Of a DNA stretch of 53,542 bases, positions 1 through 10,200 are shown piece after piece. The number at the start of each line of letters is the position of its first letter. Within the stretch, counting starts at the first letter, position 1. Made by a program: the position numbers and the translations under genes. The notes under the pieces were generated by a model. It worked only from the letters and a program-made list of their open reading frames with translations, ran no database searches and was not told the origin of the DNA. Source of the stretch: a virus; the IMG/VR virus record IMGVR_UViG_3300010354_000121, positions 1 through 53,542 of that record; one strand, written 5' to 3'.

Positions 1-1
1 G

Positions 2-2401
2 ATCCCTATATCATCTAAAATTGGGGCTATACAGAAAGTCAAGAAATTAGATATTGGTTTTGATTATAATATTGATTATACCATAAGACCAAAAATAAAT
101 GCTCTTAAAATTGCAAAAGTGGAAGTATTTTATCAATTAGATTATATTGATGTTATTTCTAGAGGAGTAAATTATACATTTAGTCCAAACATAATATTAA
201 TTGATTCAAACACCAGAGAAAAATATGATGTAGATTTAATTTATCAATCAGAAGAGAATAAAGTTGTTATTTTTAAAAATACTACGAAAATTAAAAATAA
301 TGATTTAGAAGTTATTGCTACAAATAATGATAATGGATTTGAGATTAATACCTTAACATATAATCCAACCACAAGAAGAGTAACAGTTGAGTTAGCAACT
401 CCTTTCAATAATATTTCTGAATATCCTTTTAGTGTTGGAGAATCTGTTTACATTGAAAATACCATAGTTGGGGTTTCTTCAAGGGGATATAATTCTAGTG
501 CATATGGATATAATTCTTTTGAGATACTTGAATCAACTCCAAATATTGGTGGAATTGGGGCAACATTTACCTATAGCCTAGAAGATTATCTCGATGTTGG
601 TGAAGACCCAGGAGCATTAGATAATTTTTATACTTCAGGTTTTGCAATAGCCAAAAAATATTTACCAGAATTTTCTATTAAAATTGAGCCGAATCAATTC
701 TCGGTAGGAGAGGATTTTGAGTCAAATAGCGGAACCTTTGGTAAAATAGTTTCATGGACTCCAGAAAATAATACTGTTAGATTATCGACCACAGGGAAGA
801 TTAACAACAATGATATTATTTTTGGTAAAAATAGTGGAGCCTATTTAAAGGTAATCGATGTTTACTCTACAAATGGTTATATTGATATTTCCTCGAATTC
901 AGTTGTTGAAAGGGGTTGGAGAGATAAAACAGGTTTCTTAAATGATTCACTTCAAAGGATTCATGATAATAATTATTATCAATATTTTTCTTATGATTTA
1001 AAATCTGAAATTGATTATTCTAATTGGTCTGATCTAGTTGATTCTTTGAATCACACTGCCGGATTTAAGAAATTCGGAACTTTATTAGTCAATACAACCA
1101 ATGAAAATGTAGGCATTGGTACCGATCAAAATCTAGGTGATGTTGAAATAATAAATGATTTATATTCAGTCTTAGACGTTAATTGTGTAAGCGATTTTGA
1201 TCTTGTTACTGAAAATTATTTCTCAATTGATAGTGAATTAAGATCTAATGAAATCTATTTTAATTCCAGAAGACTACAGGATTACATTGAATCTATTGGC
1301 AATAAAGTATTGATTATAGATGATATCGCTAATAGATTTACTCCAGTTGCTCCAATAGAAAACTCTATAATTGATAAATTTAAACTTAACGCAATAAGAT
1401 TTAAAAAATATGTTATTCAGGTAACTGATAAGTTAGAACCAGAAAATACTCATTCTCAAATAATTAATTTGCTTCACGATAATAATGAAGTCTCGATTAA
1501 TCAATTTTCAGTGATAGAAACTATTGATGAGTTGGGTTATTTTGATGCGGAAAGGAAAAATTTTGATATAAATTTATTATTTTATCCATTTGAGACATCA
1601 AATAAAATATATTCAGTCAACAGTTTTTCCTTTAATATTAGTGATAGTGATGATAATATTGGAAATACTCAACTTGGTAATACTATAGATATAAACTCTA
1701 GTTTTGTAACTGGAATAGGGACCACAACTATTTGTTCAATTTCAACCGATAAATCGGCCGCAAAAGTAATACTTGTATTTTCCGATAAACAAAATGGTAA
1801 TTTTTATTCAGATGAAATAAATTACATTCATAATGGAAGTTCTATTGTTTATAATTCTTATGGTGAATTGAACATGGGAAATACCGTTGGCATAGGAACA
1901 TATAATTTATATTATTCGGATGGAAACATAAATATTGATTTAACCCCATTTGAACAAAATGACTTTGTAGTAAATTCAATTGCAGTAGAATTTGATAAAA
2001 CTGCAACCACGGTTGATTCCCTATTTTTAAGTGGTAATTTATTGGAATCCTCTTATGTTGGGATAGCAACAACAGGAACCCCCTCAAAATCACTAATTTA
2101 TTCCCATAATATTGACTATACTTCTGGTCTTCATCATTTAGTAATAACTGATACTGATAATAATATAATCAATTCAGTAGAAATTTTAGGTATATTAAAT
2201 ATTACAAACCAGGATGTTTATTCTGTAAAATTTGGTAATTTGAGTACAGGAAGTGAATTAGGTGAAATTGATGTTGAATACTCAAATGTTGACGGTAGTT
2301 TTGAGATTTATTTTACTCCAAATAACGATATTAATTATGAGGTAAAAATTTTTAGTACATTAATTTCAAAATTCAGGAGATCTGAAACAGTAGAGTTATG
2401 A
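2..2401 (+). CDS. Large virion structural protein, upstream half of a split gene; 5' end outside the window
   Basis: The frame is open from base 2, so the true start lies to the left; the GTG at 119 is only an internal codon. The product resembles long baseplate/tail-fibre-like structural proteins of T4-like cyanophages, from memory of that family. The last ~335 codons (from the IRFKKY motif near 1397) are three tandem beta-rich repeats of about 80-110 residues, each with a KKY/AKV start, an LLH or NYI centre and an FxP end. The same block recurs at the end of the gene starting at 15977. The gene ends in ATGA, overlapping the next ORF by 4 nt in the -1 frame. In related phages the two ORFs appear to be one continuous protein, so this is probably one polypeptide chain made in two parts. 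No enzymatic motif is visible. Function as virion component is inferred from position before gp8. Confidence 0.7.
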   Translation: MPISSKIGAIQKVKKLDIGFDYNIDYTIRPKINALKIAKVEVFYQLDYIDVISRGVNYTFSPNIILIDSNTREKYDVDLIYQSEENKVVIFKNTTKIKNNDLEVIATNNDNGFEINTLTYNPTTRRVTVELATPFNNISEYPFSVGESVYIENTIVGVSSRGYNSSAYGYNSFEILESTPNIGGIGATFTYSLEDYLDVGEDPGALDNFYTSGFAIAKKYLPEFSIKIEPNQFSVGEDFESNSGTFGKIVSWTPENNTVRLSTTGKINNNDIIFGKNSGAYLKVIDVYSTNGYIDISSNSVVERGWRDKTGFLNDSLQRIHDNNYYQYFSYDLKSEIDYSNWSDLVDSLNHTAGFKKFGTLLVNTTNENVGIGTDQNLGDVEIINDLYSVLDVNCVSDFDLVTENYFSIDSELRSNEIYFNSRRLQDYIESIGNKVLIIDDIANRFTPVAPIENSIIDKFKLNAIRFKKYVIQVTDKLEPENTHSQIINLLHDNNEVSINQFSVIETIDELGYFDAERKNFDINLLFYPFETSNKIYSVNSFSFNISDSDDNIGNTQLGNTIDINSSFVTGIGTTTICSISTDKSAAKVILVFSDKQNGNFYSDEINYIHNGSSIVYNSYGELNMGNTVGIGTYNLYYSDGNINIDLTPFEQNDFVVNSIAVEFDKTATTVDSLFLSGNLLESSYVGIATTGTPSKSLIYSHNIDYTSGLHHLVITDTDNNIINSVEILGILNITNQDVYSVKFGNLSTGSELGEIDVEYSNVDGSFEIYFTPNNDINYEVKIFSTLISKFRRSETVEL

Positions 2402-2436
2402 GCAATATTTCTTTTTCAAGCGGATACGGAGAATAT
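1397..2436 (+). repeat. Diverged duplicate module, copy 1 (three beta-rich repeats plus ATGA restart)
   Basis: This stretch encodes about 334 codons from IRFKKY to a stop, then the ATGA restart and the peptide MSNISFSSGYGEY. It matches, by eye along its whole length, the segment 16823-17865 (IRFKKY ... stop, then MSNISFSSNYAEY). Shared landmarks in order are IRFKKY, LL.L.H, a Y.SFSF motif, SAAKV, EINYI, GIGTY, ES.YVG, LIYS, SGLH, and FTP near the end. Identity is moderate, so the copying is old and not an assembly artefact. Confidence 0.8.
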
Positions 2437-5400
2437 ACAAGTGGTGAATTTTTTAAATCCGCCGCATTTGAAATAACCTCTAATGGATTTTTTATTTTTT
2501 CTAGGGAATTTCTATCAAATTCACCTAAATTTGTTAATTTAAGTGAAAATTCTTTTGATTTCACTCAACATAGTTTTGTTACTGGTGAGGAATTAGTTTA
2601 TGACTATCCTAAAAATAATATAACAATTCCTATTGGCATTGTAACCACTACAATTTCAGGGGTTTCTACTGATATCCTACCTAAAACTCTTTATGCTGTT
2701 AAACAGGATTTTTCTACACTTAAAGTTGCAGCAACAAAAGCAAATGCTTTATTGCCAGAACCAATAACATTAAATTTAAGGAGTTATGGTAAAGGAACAC
2801 ATAAAATATATTCTAAAAATCCAAATTTAAATTCTTTAATTACAATAAACAATATTATTCAAGAACCAATAGTTTCCACTTCCGTAACTACCTCCACAAC
2901 CCAATCTATTATAACAAGTGATCTTTCTGTTACTGTTGAAAATCCTGATGTATTAACAGGTGGTGATTTTATTCAGGTTAATAATGAGATAATGCGGGTT
3001 TTATCTGTTGGAATTGGGTCTACTAATAATATTTTTATCGAAAGATCCTTGCTTGGAACAGATCCTGGCATCCACGGTCAAAATTCCCTAATCACCAAAG
3101 TTAGAGGAAATTACAATATCATAGAAAATTTTATTCATTTTGTTGTTTCTCCTTATGGTAATAGTTTTGATCCAGAAAGCGGATTGACCAATTCTTCCAC
3201 ATTTAGTGGAAGGGTATTTCTAAGATCCGGAAAAGAAAGTACAACTATTGGCCCCTATGATAATAACTTTATTTTTGATTATATTTCAGAATCTTTTACC
3301 GGCAAAGATTCGACATTCACCTTAAAAAATAAGTCAAATAATGTAGTAGGTATTTCTACTGATAATGCAATTGTAACCATAAATGATGTCTTTCAGCCGC
3401 CATCAAGACTTTCTGGTAATGTTATAAATGGTGCATACACATTATCCGAAAATGTTGGAATTACTTCTATAATTTTTAATGGCAATCCATCTTTTCCTGA
3501 TTATGATGTTAATATTTCAGAATACCCAAGAGGAGGAATTATTCTTTCTGTTGGATCCACCGAAGGTTTTGGTTATCAGCCATTGATTTCTGCCGGCGGA
3601 ACCGCAATTGTATCGACTGCCGGAACTATTCAATCAATATCCATTGGCTATAGTGGATCTGGTTATAGATCAGGAATTCAGACTGTTAATGTTGGTGTCG
3701 GTTATAGCGATGTTGTTGGCTTTGACCTAGAAAAAATTGGTACAGCATCAATATCAAATGGTATTATTGTTGGAGTTAGCATAACAAATCCTGGTTCTGG
3801 ATATACAAATACAAATCCACCAAATGTTTATTTTGATGCACCTCTCTCTTATGACAATCTTCCTCTAATTTATTCTAGTGGTTCGTCTGGATTAGGAACA
3901 GGGGCAAAAATTAGCGTTATCGTGGGGCAAGGTTCTAGTGTAATAAATTTTGAACTTACAAATCTAGGTTTTGGTTATGAAAAAGGAGAAATTTTAACTA
4001 TACCCATTGGAGGGACTACTGGAATCCCCACAACTTCTAATTTTAAACAATTTGAAGTTAAAATAGATTCAATTTTCAACGATGATTCTAGTGTCAGGAC
4101 AATAGGTCAACTTATTATTATAGATCCAATTGATTCATTGTTTGACGGGAAAAGGAAATCGTTTCCACTAAGAATAAATGGAGAACAAACGGCAATTTTA
4201 AGCCGAATTGGCTCTGATCTTAATGTAGAAAATAATCTACTAATTTTTATTGATACGGTTCTCCAAGTTCCAACTGAAGCGTATAGTTTTAGGGGCGGAA
4301 GCATTATAACATTTAAAGAGGCTCCTATTAAAGGATCAAAATCAACTATTTTATTCTATGCTGGGACAGAAGGTGTTGATACGAAATTAGTCAATGTTTT
4401 GAAGACGGTTAAAATCGGGGATTACCTACAAATTTTTGATAATACTGATAGGCAAGATGATCAAAACCCAAGATCAGTATCAGATATTTTATCCGTAGAT
4501 ATTGTTAAAACAAATCTATATGATAAACAAGGTATTTCGGATCAAGATGAAATAAGACCTGTAAAATGGTGTCCTCAAAATGTTGATAGATTTGTTATAG
4601 GTTCTGGGTCAACAATTAGTACAATAGTAACAAAAGATCGTGAAATTTATGAATCATTCATTAGGCCATTCGCTTTTGTTATTTCTGGCATTGGAAGTAC
4701 ATCTAGTGAAATATTTGTAGACAATGTAAAAACATTTTTTGATAATGCAAATGAATCTCTTGTCGTTAATAGTATCAATATAATCTCGCAGATACCTCAA
4801 TCACCGGCAAAATTAACTGCAAATGTATCATTGGCCGGAACAATACAATCCATTCAAATTGAGTCTGTTGGTCAAGGATATTTTGAGCCCCCTAAAATCA
4901 GAGTATCAAATCCGGTTGGTCTAGGAACAACTGCAATATTGACATGTTCACTCAATTCTTCTGGTGGAATTTCAACGGTAAATATTATTAATGCCGGGTC
5001 TGGTTACACTGGACCACAACCTTTGGTGATTGTTGAGGAGCCAACACAAATTATAGAATCTGCTTCTGATGTTTCTTATGAAGGTGATTTTGGAATTATT
5101 GTTGGAGTCGGAACAACAACTGTTGGAGCATATTTTGATCTCTTTATTGAAGAAGATTCTTATCTAAGGGACTCTTCAATTAATTCAGTCGGAGCCGCAA
5201 TAACTGGCCCAAGTGGAATCTCAAATAATTATTATTTTTATGTTTCAAATAGTAACGTTGGAAATGGCCTGACTTCCTTGAATATTTCAGATCAACCTAT
5301 TGGCATTGGCACAACATTTATTGACAATGTTTATCAAGTAAATTCATGGAGTATTGTCCAACGAAATATAGTCGGGGTCGGGACGACTTTTGTGAAGAGA

Positions 5401-5598
5401 GTTAATGTTAAAGTAGGAAATAATTCTTCTCTTGTAGGTATTTCGGCTACTGCATATTATGGGGATTATAGTTGGGGTAGAGTTTATAACGTATCAAAAT
5501 CAGGCATTTCTACATTCCAGGCATATGCACCTGGAATTACCACCTCTACTATAATACAAAGAAGTGTTCCTTTAAAATTTGTAAATTATCTCAACTAA
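2398..5598 (+). CDS. Large virion structural protein, downstream half of the split gene
   Basis: This 1066-residue protein starts on the A of ATGA shared with the upstream stop, so translation is probably by termination-reinitiation; only a weak AGGAG lies 18 nt upstream. It begins MSNISFSSGYGEY and then a stretch with a TGEELVY motif that I associate with long cyanophage tail structural proteins. It carries several copies of a short beta motif of the type GSGYxxPPxV (near residues 418, 465, 828 and 867), shared with gp8, the DUF4815 protein and gp14 in this window. A QVNNE...ERSLLGT segment (near residue 190) resembles parts of gp15 and of the DUF4815 protein. No signal peptide or catalytic motif is seen. 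Likely a baseplate or fibre component; exact T4 counterpart uncertain. Confidence 0.7.
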   Translation: MSNISFSSGYGEYTSGEFFKSAAFEITSNGFFIFSREFLSNSPKFVNLSENSFDFTQHSFVTGEELVYDYPKNNITIPIGIVTTTISGVSTDILPKTLYAVKQDFSTLKVAATKANALLPEPITLNLRSYGKGTHKIYSKNPNLNSLITINNIIQEPIVSTSVTTSTTQSIITSDLSVTVENPDVLTGGDFIQVNNEIMRVLSVGIGSTNNIFIERSLLGTDPGIHGQNSLITKVRGNYNIIENFIHFVVSPYGNSFDPESGLTNSSTFSGRVFLRSGKESTTIGPYDNNFIFDYISESFTGKDSTFTLKNKSNNVVGISTDNAIVTINDVFQPPSRLSGNVINGAYTLSENVGITSIIFNGNPSFPDYDVNISEYPRGGIILSVGSTEGFGYQPLISAGGTAIVSTAGTIQSISIGYSGSGYRSGIQTVNVGVGYSDVVGFDLEKIGTASISNGIIVGVSITNPGSGYTNTNPPNVYFDAPLSYDNLPLIYSSGSSGLGTGAKISVIVGQGSSVINFELTNLGFGYEKGEILTIPIGGTTGIPTTSNFKQFEVKIDSIFNDDSSVRTIGQLIIIDPIDSLFDGKRKSFPLRINGEQTAILSRIGSDLNVENNLLIFIDTVLQVPTEAYSFRGGSIITFKEAPIKGSKSTILFYAGTEGVDTKLVNVLKTVKIGDYLQIFDNTDRQDDQNPRSVSDILSVDIVKTNLYDKQGISDQDEIRPVKWCPQNVDRFVIGSGSTISTIVTKDREIYESFIRPFAFVISGIGSTSSEIFVDNVKTFFDNANESLVVNSINIISQIPQSPAKLTANVSLAGTIQSIQIESVGQGYFEPPKIRVSNPVGLGTTAILTCSLNSSGGISTVNIINAGSGYTGPQPLVIVEEPTQIIESASDVSYEGDFGIIVGVGTTTVGAYFDLFIEEDSYLRDSSINSVGAAITGPSGISNNYYFYVSNSNVGNGLTSLNISDQPIGIGTTFIDNVYQVNSWSIVQRNIVGVGTTFVKRVNVKVGNNSSLVGISATAYYGDYSWGRVYNVSKSGISTFQAYAPGITTSTIIQRSVPLKFVNYLN

Positions 5599-5601
5599 AT
5601 A
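5595..5601 (+). promoter_or_regulatory. Late promoter (CTAAATA) for gp8
   Basis: CTAAATA overlaps the TAA stop of the preceding gene and lies 16 nt before the gp8 start. The motif matches the gp55-dependent late promoter type seen repeatedly in this window. Confidence 0.6.
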
Positions 5602-5617
5602 CTATTAAAAAATACAA

Positions 5618-7198
5618 ATGGCAGCAATCATAACTGATAATTTAAGAATCTCAAGGGCCAAGCAGTTTGTTTCTGCCGCCTCTTCTTCAAATTATTATAG
5701 TTTCATTGGATTACCCAACCCAAATGAGTATTCTTCAAATTGGAATGTTTCTCCAATAGCCCCAAAAGATAGCTTTGAGGAAGAATCGTCTTATTGGGAC
5801 AGTATGATTGCTCTTAAAAAAATTCATACTAGTGATATAAGACAGTCCATAAGAAAAATAAAATGGGAAAGTGGCATAACTTATGATATGTACCGCCATG
5901 ATATTACCCGAGATAATATTTCTAGACCATCAAGAGCAACAAGTTTATATTCATCTAATTATTACGTCGTCAATAGTAATTACCAAGTTTATATTTGTCT
6001 GTATAATGGGGTTTCACCTGAAAATCAAGAGGGAAGACCATCTCAGTTTGAGCCAACTTTTACCGACTTAGAACCAAGAACTGCCGGAAATGGTTCTGAT
6101 GGGTATATTTGGAAGTATCTTTTTACCCTAAATGCTTCTGAAATTATCAAGTTTGACAGTACTAATTTTATTCCGGTTCCACTAAACTGGGGTCAGGATC
6201 AACAAACATCTCTAATAAAAAATAATGCCCAAAACAATGGTCAGATAAAAATTTGTACCATAAAAAACCGAGGAAATTATGAAAATGTTTCTAGTGTAAG
6301 AAACAGAACATTCAGAAATATTCCCATTAAAGGTGATGGAACCGGGGCCACTGTATCGATTTCGTTTAATAGTAACTTTCAAGTAGAGAGTATTTTCGTC
6401 ACTAATGGAGGAAGTGATTATACTTATGGTCGGGTTGATTTGATGGCTGCTGGAATTCCAGCAGCCCAGGTAGAACCCGTATTTGATGTAATTATTCCAC
6501 CTAAAGGGGGCCATGGTTTTGATATTTACAATGAATTAGGTGCATTTTATGTTTCGGCTTATGCTAGAATAGAAAATGATCTAGAAAATCCAGATTTTAT
6601 AACTGGCAATGAAATTGCAAGAATTGGTATTGTTGAAAATCCTGAGAAGTTTAATTCAACAGATCCTTTAACCGTAGACAAGGCAAGTGCCCTTTCTGCC
6701 CTAAAATTAGTCGGGATAACGAATCAAAATGATTACAATTCGGCTACTTTCCAGCCAGATTCCTTTATAACCCAGACAGTAGGTACTGGAGTAACTGCTG
6801 TTGGAAGAGTAATTTCTTATGATAAGAATACTGGAGTATTAAAATATTGGCAAGATAAAACTTTGGTTGGATTTGCCACAACTGGTGGTCAAAACTCTCC
6901 TGCTTATGGGCTCAATCTTGAGAAATTCACCTCATCACCAGAAACAGGTGGAAGTCTTACTATTTCTGGTGGAAGTATTAATTTAAATATTGATGTTTCT
7001 TTTGGTTCTACAGAATCACCCGGTATAACTACAGTAATAAATAATAGGACGTATAAGTTAGGTCAATCTTTTATTAATGGAGTTTCTAATCCGGAAGTAA
7101 AGAAATATTCTGGAAACATCATTTATGTTGATAATAGACCGGCTATTACAAGATCAAAAAATCAAAAAGAAGACATTAAGGTAATTCTACAGTTCTAA
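5618..7198 (+). CDS. 8: Baseplate wedge subunit gp8
   Basis: The 526-residue product matches my knowledge of cyanophage gp8. The N-terminus reads MAAIITDNLRISRAKQFV, followed by YYSFIGLPN, APKDSFEE.SYWD, TYDMYRHDIT, YNGVSPENQEGRPS and the FTDLEPRTAG..GDGYIWKY block near residues 145-170. gp8 is a structural subunit of the six baseplate wedges that join gp7/gp10 and gp6 in T4. A GGSDYT beta motif occurs mid-protein. It follows a late promoter and is followed after 5 nt by the DUF4815 gene, which suggests one late transcript. Confidence 0.9.
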   Translation: MAAIITDNLRISRAKQFVSAASSSNYYSFIGLPNPNEYSSNWNVSPIAPKDSFEEESSYWDSMIALKKIHTSDIRQSIRKIKWESGITYDMYRHDITRDNISRPSRATSLYSSNYYVVNSNYQVYICLYNGVSPENQEGRPSQFEPTFTDLEPRTAGNGSDGYIWKYLFTLNASEIIKFDSTNFIPVPLNWGQDQQTSLIKNNAQNNGQIKICTIKNRGNYENVSSVRNRTFRNIPIKGDGTGATVSISFNSNFQVESIFVTNGGSDYTYGRVDLMAAGIPAAQVEPVFDVIIPPKGGHGFDIYNELGAFYVSAYARIENDLENPDFITGNEIARIGIVENPEKFNSTDPLTVDKASALSALKLVGITNQNDYNSATFQPDSFITQTVGTGVTAVGRVISYDKNTGVLKYWQDKTLVGFATTGGQNSPAYGLNLEKFTSSPETGGSLTISGGSINLNIDVSFGSTESPGITTVINNRTYKLGQSFINGVSNPEVKKYSGNIIYVDNRPAITRSKNQKEDIKVILQF

Positions 7199-7203
7199 TT
7201 ATT

Positions 7204-10200
7204 ATGCCACAAGAAACTAATTTAAATGTATTTCCATATTTTGATGATTTTAATAGTGACAAGAATTACTATAAGGTCTTATTTAAACCAGAATACCCGG
7301 TTCAGGCAAGAGAATTAAATAATCTCCAGTCTATTTTACAAAATCAGGTTGAGCAGTTTGGTAACCATATTTTTAAAGAAGGTTCTGTTGTAATCCCAGG
7401 ACAACTTTCTATTGACAATCCCTTTTATGCTGTAGAGATAGAGCCAGAATTTAATAATATTCCAATCTCAGCATATTTTAATCAAATTTTAGGGAAAACC
7501 ATACGTGGTTTAATTAGTGGAGTCAGTGCTACGGTTGTTTATGTTTTAGATAAACAATTCTCAGAGAGAAATAATTATACTCTATATGTACAATACCTAG
7601 AAAGTGGAGGTCAAGACTTCTCTAATAAAGTATTTTTTGATGGAGAAACAATAATAACAGAATCAGTAATTACATACTCTGGAATTACCATTCAGGCTGG
7701 ACAAAGTATTTGCAATACAATTGCTGAAAATTCAACCTCAAGTGGTTCTTCTGTAAATATTGCTCCGGGAATTTATTTTGTTCGTGGAACATTTGCAAAA
7801 GTAAACCAACAAAGAATTCTTTTAGATCAGTACGGGACCTCACCGAATTATAAGGTAGGTTTTAATGTAATTGAAAGAATTGTCTCATCTGTAGAGGACG
7901 AAACCTTATTTGATAATTCTCAGGGGTTTTCAAATTATGCTGCCCCTGGTGCCGATAGATTTCAAATTGAACTAGAACTAAAAAAATATGGTCTAAACGA
8001 ATCTCCAGATAACTTTATAGAAATATTAAGAATTATTAATGGAACTACACAGTTTCTCCAAAAAGATCCTCAATATAGTCTAATACGTGATGAACTAGCC
8101 CGAAGAACTGCCGAAACAAATGGAGATTATTATGTAAAACCATTTACTCTTTTTGTTCGTGATTGTCTGAATGATAGGGTTTTAAACAATGGTATATATT
8201 TTGAGGACCAAAAAACCGTAAATGGTAATACACCAAATGAAGAGACTATGGTGTATGAAATTGGTCCAGGTAAGGCATATGTTAATGGATATGATGTCGA
8301 AATAATTTCTCCTAAACTACTAGAAGTTCCAAAAACAAGATCTACTAAAACAATAGAAGATCAATTAATTCCATATAATGCTGGTAAACTAATTCAACTT
8401 AATAATGTTACTGGAGTTCCATATATTGGCCTAGGGACTGATGCGACAGTCAGTTTAATGGATTCTAGAATTGGGATCAATTCTACCGTTGCTGCTGGAA
8501 CGACTATTGGTGTTGCTAGAGTTTATGATTATGTTCCAGAATCTGCTTATGTTAATGATACTAGCATCTTAGATTTAAGATTATTTGATATTCAAACTTT
8601 CTCTAAAATAACTCTTACTACTGAAATTACTCAAGCAACCCCAGCCCATATTAAAGGTGAGAGGAGCAATGCTTCTGGCTACTTATACCAATCAGTTTCT
8701 AATAGCAAAGATCTTGTTCTTTATCAAGTATCTGGTGAATTTTCCCAAAATGAACCAATCTCAATCAATGGAATTTCAAATGGTAGGCTTATTTCCAATG
8801 TAACGGATTATTCCGCGTCTGATGTAAAATCAATTTATTCTTCAACATTTAATGCTGACGTAGTTTTAAATAATAAAATTCTAATCGCTCCAGTAGGCAG
8901 CCAATTTAATATTACTAAAGGATCAGGTGGAATCAGCACAGTAACTTCTAATTTAGACAATAATTTTGTAGGGAAAATACAACCAAATGATATTATATCT
9001 TATTCTAATCCAGATGCTCAAAGCATAATTTATAATAAGGTAGGCGCCGTCGCAGCTGATGGCACTAGTTTTACTCTTACTGGAATAACAACCGTAAGCG
9101 GAATTTGCGATGGTAGATTACCTAATTCTAATTTAACTGTAACAAATTTAGTAAAAGTCTCAGGAAATATTTTCTCAAGGGATTCATCATTACTTACTAA
9201 ATTGAATCGATCAAATGTGTCATCTATAAGTTTAGATAACGCTGAAATAAAACAAAGAAGAATTTTTACAAACCAAACAATTACTGCTAGTTCTATTTCA
9301 TTATCTATAACAGATGATGATGTATTTTTTGATACTTTTGATGAAGACAAGTATCTAATTGTTTATTCTAATGGTATTATTGAGCCATTAAGAAGAGATA
9401 AATTTCAATTTGTTGGTAACACTGGTAAACAAATTAAATTTAATGGTCTTTCACAACCAAATGGAATAACCGCGACTGTTATAGCTACTGTAAAAAATGT
9501 CAGGCCAAATTCTAAAACTAAAATTTTAAATAAGACAACCAAACTTACCATTGTAAATTCAAAACTTACTGCATCAGGTGTCGGGACAACCACCTTAAAT
9601 GATGGCCTGACTTTTAGTAATGTTTATGGTACTAGAGTACAAGATGAAGAAATCAGTCTAAATGTTCCAGATGTTTTAAGGGTTATTGCAGTTTATGAAT
9701 CATCATCAACCTCCGATCCAAGTCTTCCTGTAATACAATTCTCTTCTTTCAGTGGCCCGACTAATAGTAATCAGGATTTGTTTGTTGGAGAACAAATTAC
9801 AGGTAAAACTTCTGGTGCAGTTGGCCTAATTGTCAATAGAATTGATTCAGATAAAGTTGAATATGTTTATCTTAATAACTCAACTTTTTCTGAAAATGAA
9901 GTAATTAAATCAAAAGAATCTAACATAGAAGCAAGTATTATTAGTGTATCTTTAGGTGATGCTAATGTTACCCAGAACTTCGTTTTTGATGATGGCCAAA
10001 GAGATTCTATTCTAGATTATTCTAGAATTATCCGGAAGAAGAATGTTTCAGAGCCAACTAGAAAACTAACTGTTGTATTTCAAAATTATGTTATAAATTC
10101 AAATGATGATGGAGAATTTGTATCAGTAAATAGCTATAAATCAGAAGACTATAAACACGACATTCCATATTTTAATAAAGAAAGACTTTCTGATTATATT

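Noticed and set aside
119-121. GTG as true start of the first gene
   Set aside because: The frame is open to the left window edge with the same protein character, so the gene begins outside.
9030-9350. Long minus-strand ORFs inside the DUF4815 gene and other big structural genes
   Set aside because: They are shadows of AT-rich coding sequence with no ribosome sites, promoters or familiar motifs.
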